Source: DIGJ01 sp041821315 (GTDB lineage Bacteria > Bacillota > Clostridia > Lachnospirales > Lachnospiraceae). Taken from it: DNA of 64,000 bases. The stretch spans positions 62,001 to 126,000 of the forward strand of contig JBGUEO010000006.1 in NCBI GenBank assembly GCA_041821315.1, given 5' to 3'. The notes below the pieces were generated by a model that searched no databases, was not told the DNA's origin, and saw only the letters and a list, made by a program, of their open reading frames with translations. Within the stretch, counting starts at the first letter, position 1. Each line of letters opens with the position of its first letter. The translations under genes were made by a program, and so were the position numbers. Of this stretch, positions 61,785 to 64,000 are shown piece by piece.

Positions 61785-62825
61785 TTAGTTTATAGTATCA
61801 ATATAACTTTTTCGTAATTGTCCACAAGCAGCATCTATATCGCTACCCATTTCTCTTCTAATAGTAACATTTATTCTGTTTTTTTCAAGTATTAATTTAA
61901 ATTTTTGTATGTTTGATAGATTAGAATGCTTGAATTTTCGTTCTTTAATTGGGTTAATAGGAATCAAATTAATGTGACAATTCATCCCCTTTACTAACCG
62001 TGACAATGCCTTTGCATTTTCCTCGCTATCATTAATTCCATCACAAAGACTATACTCAAACGTGAATCTTCTTCCCGTTTTATTATAATAATATAGGCAA
62101 GCCTTCATAATTTCTACAATGGAATACTTTTTTGCTATTGGCATCAATTCCTGACGGATTTCATCATTTGGTGCATGCAGGGAAATTGCCAATGTTATTT
62201 GAAATTGTCGGTCTGCTAATTCATAAATTTTCGGGACAAGACCACAAGTAGATACCACTACATTTCGTTGACTAATATGAAGTCCATTTTCATCGGTCAG
62301 CATCTCTATGAACTTACATAAATTTTCAAAATTATCAAACGGTTCCCCTGTTCCCATTACAACTACATTAGAAACACGCTCTTTTGATATTCTTTGAATT
62401 TCATAGATTTGAGAGAGCATCTCTGCTGGTTCTAAATTTCTCTCTAACCCCCCAATGGTAGATGCGCAAAACTTACAACCCATGCGACAGCCAACCTGTG
62501 ATGAAATACAAACACTGTTTCCGTGTGAATATTTCATCAACACACTTTCAATCACTTTTCCATCCCAAAGTCGAAAAAGGAACTTACTTGTGCCATCCTT
62601 TTGAGACGTACGCTGCTCAACCATTGTAACTGGACGAATCTCGTATTCTTCGCTCAATTTTTCTCGTAATTGTCTTGATACATTCGTCATTTCATCAAAT
62701 GAAACAACTCCCTTTTGATGAATCCATTCATACACTTGCTTACTTCTAAATTTTTTTTCACCCAACGATTCAAATATAAGACCCAACTCTTCTAAATTAT
62801 ATGACTTAATTTCTTTCTTTTTCAT
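61785..62825 (-). CDS. rlmN: 23S rRNA/tRNA adenine-C2 methyltransferase RlmN
   Basis: RlmN is a radical SAM enzyme that methylates A2503 of 23S rRNA and A37 of tRNA. The CxxxCxxC cluster motif is CRMGCKFC near residue 102, and VVVMGTGEPFDNFEN is typical. A catalytic Cys is in REMGSDIDAACGQLR. 346 aa with the ATG at 62825 (AGGAG 4 nt before). The ORF can extend upstream into rsmB, but that region is out of family. Confidence 0.97.
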   Translation of the reverse strand: MKKKEIKSYNLEELGLIFESLGEKKFRSKQVYEWIHQKGVVSFDEMTNVSRQLREKLSEEYEIRPVTMVEQRTSQKDGTSKFLFRLWDGKVIESVLMKYSHGNSVCISSQVGCRMGCKFCASTIGGLERNLEPAEMLSQIYEIQRISKERVSNVVVMGTGEPFDNFENLCKFIEMLTDENGLHISQRNVVVSTCGLVPKIYELADRQFQITLAISLHAPNDEIRQELMPIAKKYSIVEIMKACLYYYNKTGRRFTFEYSLCDGINDSEENAKALSRLVKGMNCHINLIPINPIKERKFKHSNLSNIQKFKLILEKNRINVTIRREMGSDIDAACGQLRKSYIDTIN

Positions 62826-62838
62826 AATACTCCTATAA

Positions 62839-64000
62839 TCATTCCTTCCGTTTTCGAAGCCGTGCAAGAAAAAACCCATCCGTTTCGTCCACTCCAGGAA
62901 GTAATTGTACATAGCCTTTTTCCTTAGAATCTTTCTTTAATTTTTCCGGAAGGTAGGGCACAAGAGTTTCCAATTCGAAGTCAAAGTTATCCAGTAAGAA
63001 TGTAACGTTATCCATATTTTCATACTTATTAATCGTACACGTGCTATAGATAAGTACCCCCCCTGGTTTCACATAATCTGTAACCACGGACAAAATGTCT
63101 CTTTGCAATTTTGAAAGAGAATCGACATCTTCTCTTTCTGTTTTATATTTAATATCACCTTTCCGTTTTATCACACCCAGTCCCGTACAAGGTAAATCTG
63201 CTAACACAATATCTGCACTTTCCTTACTTGCATGATCTGGAGATAATGCATCTTGACACTGTATTGTAACATTCTTTAGTCCAAGTCGGTTTACATTTTC
63301 TTCAATTAATCCCGTTTTATATTCAGTAAGATCGCGTGCGATTACTTGTCCCGTTTCATTTAAAAGCTGCGCTGCATGTGTACTTTTTCCACCAGGTGCC
63401 GCACAAACATCCAAGATTACTTGTCCTTCCTTGATTCCAGCACACTGTGCAATCATCATAGAACTTTCATCTTGTACCTGAAAAAGTCCTTCTTTGAAAC
63501 TAGATAAGCCAGAAAGATAGTTATAATTACTGATATAAAGTGCATATGGTAGATATCTCCCAGCCTCTACGGTTACTTCTTCCTTATCGAATTGATTTCT
63601 TAAATCGTCTATTGTAATTTTATTTGTATTAACACGAATCGTTGTTTTCTTTTCTTCAAAAAAGCCCTTACAAATCGATTCTACCGTAGGATAATCATAC
63701 TCTTCCAGCCACATATCAAGAATCCATTGTGGCATTGAATACATAACACTTAAATATTCTTTACTTCCCTTTTGAGGCCATTTCAACGCTTCCTTTTGTC
63801 TGGCAATGGAACGAAGTACCCCATTTACAAAACCTTTTAAATTACCAAATCCCTTTTTCTTTGCTAGCTTAACTGCCTCATTACATGCAGCAGAATCAGG
63901 CACTTGATCCATATATAAAATTTGATAGGTTCCCATTCGTAAAATTGCTCGAATCACCGGCTTCATTTTTTTCACTTTAACCGTTGAAAAAGAATTGATT
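62839..64000 (-). CDS. rsmB: 16S rRNA (cytosine-967-C5)-methyltransferase RsmB, 5' end outside the window
   Basis: RsmB methylates C967 of 16S rRNA. The reading frame remains open to the window edge, so the gene starts beyond 64000. The remaining NusB-like N-domain part (VIRAILRMGTYQILYMDQVP, then GFVNGVLRSIARQ) and the RsmB/NSUN domain are visible. SAM motif DVCAAPGGKSTH, catalytic and assisting Cys in DLPCTGLG and YSTCTINKYEN. A GTG at 63975 is only an internal codon and should not be taken as the start. Confidence 0.95.
   Translation of the reverse strand, partial: INSFSTVKVKKMKPVIRAILRMGTYQILYMDQVPDSAACNEAVKLAKKKGFGNLKGFVNGVLRSIARQKEALKWPQKGSKEYLSVMYSMPQWILDMWLEEYDYPTVESICKGFFEEKKTTIRVNTNKITIDDLRNQFDKEEVTVEAGRYLPYALYISNYNYLSGLSSFKEGLFQVQDESSMMIAQCAGIKEGQVILDVCAAPGGKSTHAAQLLNETGQVIARDLTEYKTGLIEENVNRLGLKNVTIQCQDALSPDHASKESADIVLADLPCTGLGVIKRKGDIKYKTEREDVDSLSKLQRDILSVVTDYVKPGGVLIYSTCTINKYENMDNVTFLLDNFDFELETLVPYLPEKLKKDSKEKGYVQLLPGVDETDGFFLARLRKRKE

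Noticed and set aside
1..64000. tRNA, rRNA, CRISPR, insertion sequences, prophage and riboswitches
   Set aside because: No cloverleaf-like, repeat-array or transposase-like sequence was seen by eye. Gaps are short and mostly filled by promoters and terminators. A covariance-model scan would be needed to exclude small RNAs.

Overview
The window is an AT-rich, almost entirely minus-strand stretch of a motile, endospore-forming, Gram-positive chromosome. It contains a complete Bacillus/Clostridium-type fla/che operon, CodY, the spoIIGA-sigE pair, sigG, a division and cell-wall cluster, and a PASTA kinase/phosphatase island. Gene order and protein features suggest a Clostridia member, probably Lachnospiraceae (Lachnoclostridium phytofermentans-like). 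That taxonomic call is inference, not proven by the sequence. There are no rRNA or tRNA genes, mobile elements, prophage or CRISPR arrays, and no intergenic gap exceeds about 260 bp.

Region 1 (1-33.2 kb, minus strand, transcribed from 33.1 kb towards 1) is one long fla/che operon. Its order is flgB-flgC-fliE-fliF-fliG-fliH-fliI-fliJ-motE-like-fliK-flgD-TIGR02530-like-flgE-flbD-motA-motB-fliL-fliM-fliY-cheY-fliO-fliP-fliQ-fliR-flhB-flhA-flhF-flhG-PilZ-cheB-cheA-cheW-cheC-cheD-small membrane protein-fliA-fapA-102 aa protein-partial gene. It encodes basal body, rod and hook, export apparatus, stator, C ring, the chemotaxis core and sigma-D. Filament genes, receptors and cheR are not here. Two tandem sigma-A-like promoters precede flgB, with a good CodY-box match overlapping one -35 and a 16-bp perfect palindrome in its spacer.

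Region 2 (33.2-39.7 kb) holds codY, topA, dprA, a yifB/comM-type ATPase, nrdR and a YlmC/YmxH PRC-barrel protein. codY and topA each end in a clear terminator.

Region 3 (39.8-42.3 kb) is sporulation control: spoIIGA-sigE on minus and sigG convergent on plus (the only plus-strand gene), separated by a 17-bp bidirectional hairpin. The spoIIGA promoter has an overlong spacer like the Spo0A-activated spoIIG promoter of B. subtilis.

Region 4 (42.5-53.9 kb) is a dcw cluster: mraZ-rsmH-ftsL-PBP-PBP-mraY-murD-ftsW-ftsQ-ftsZ. It lacks murE, murF, murG, murB and ftsA. mraZ is preceded by a strong promoter and four phased AAGTGG repeats, a recognisable MraZ operator.

Region 5 (54-64 kb) is a housekeeping operon: rsmB (cut by the window end)-rlmN-prpC-prkC-rsgA-rpe-PilZ protein-thiN-ychF-lgt, ending in a strong terminator.

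No clearly novel multi-gene system was found. The most interesting signals are regulatory (CodY/flgB, the palindrome, spoIIG, MraZ), two PilZ proteins with unusually long inserts, a SpoVD-like PBP with KTA in place of KTG, and uncharacterised small proteins at the distal end of the flagellar operon.
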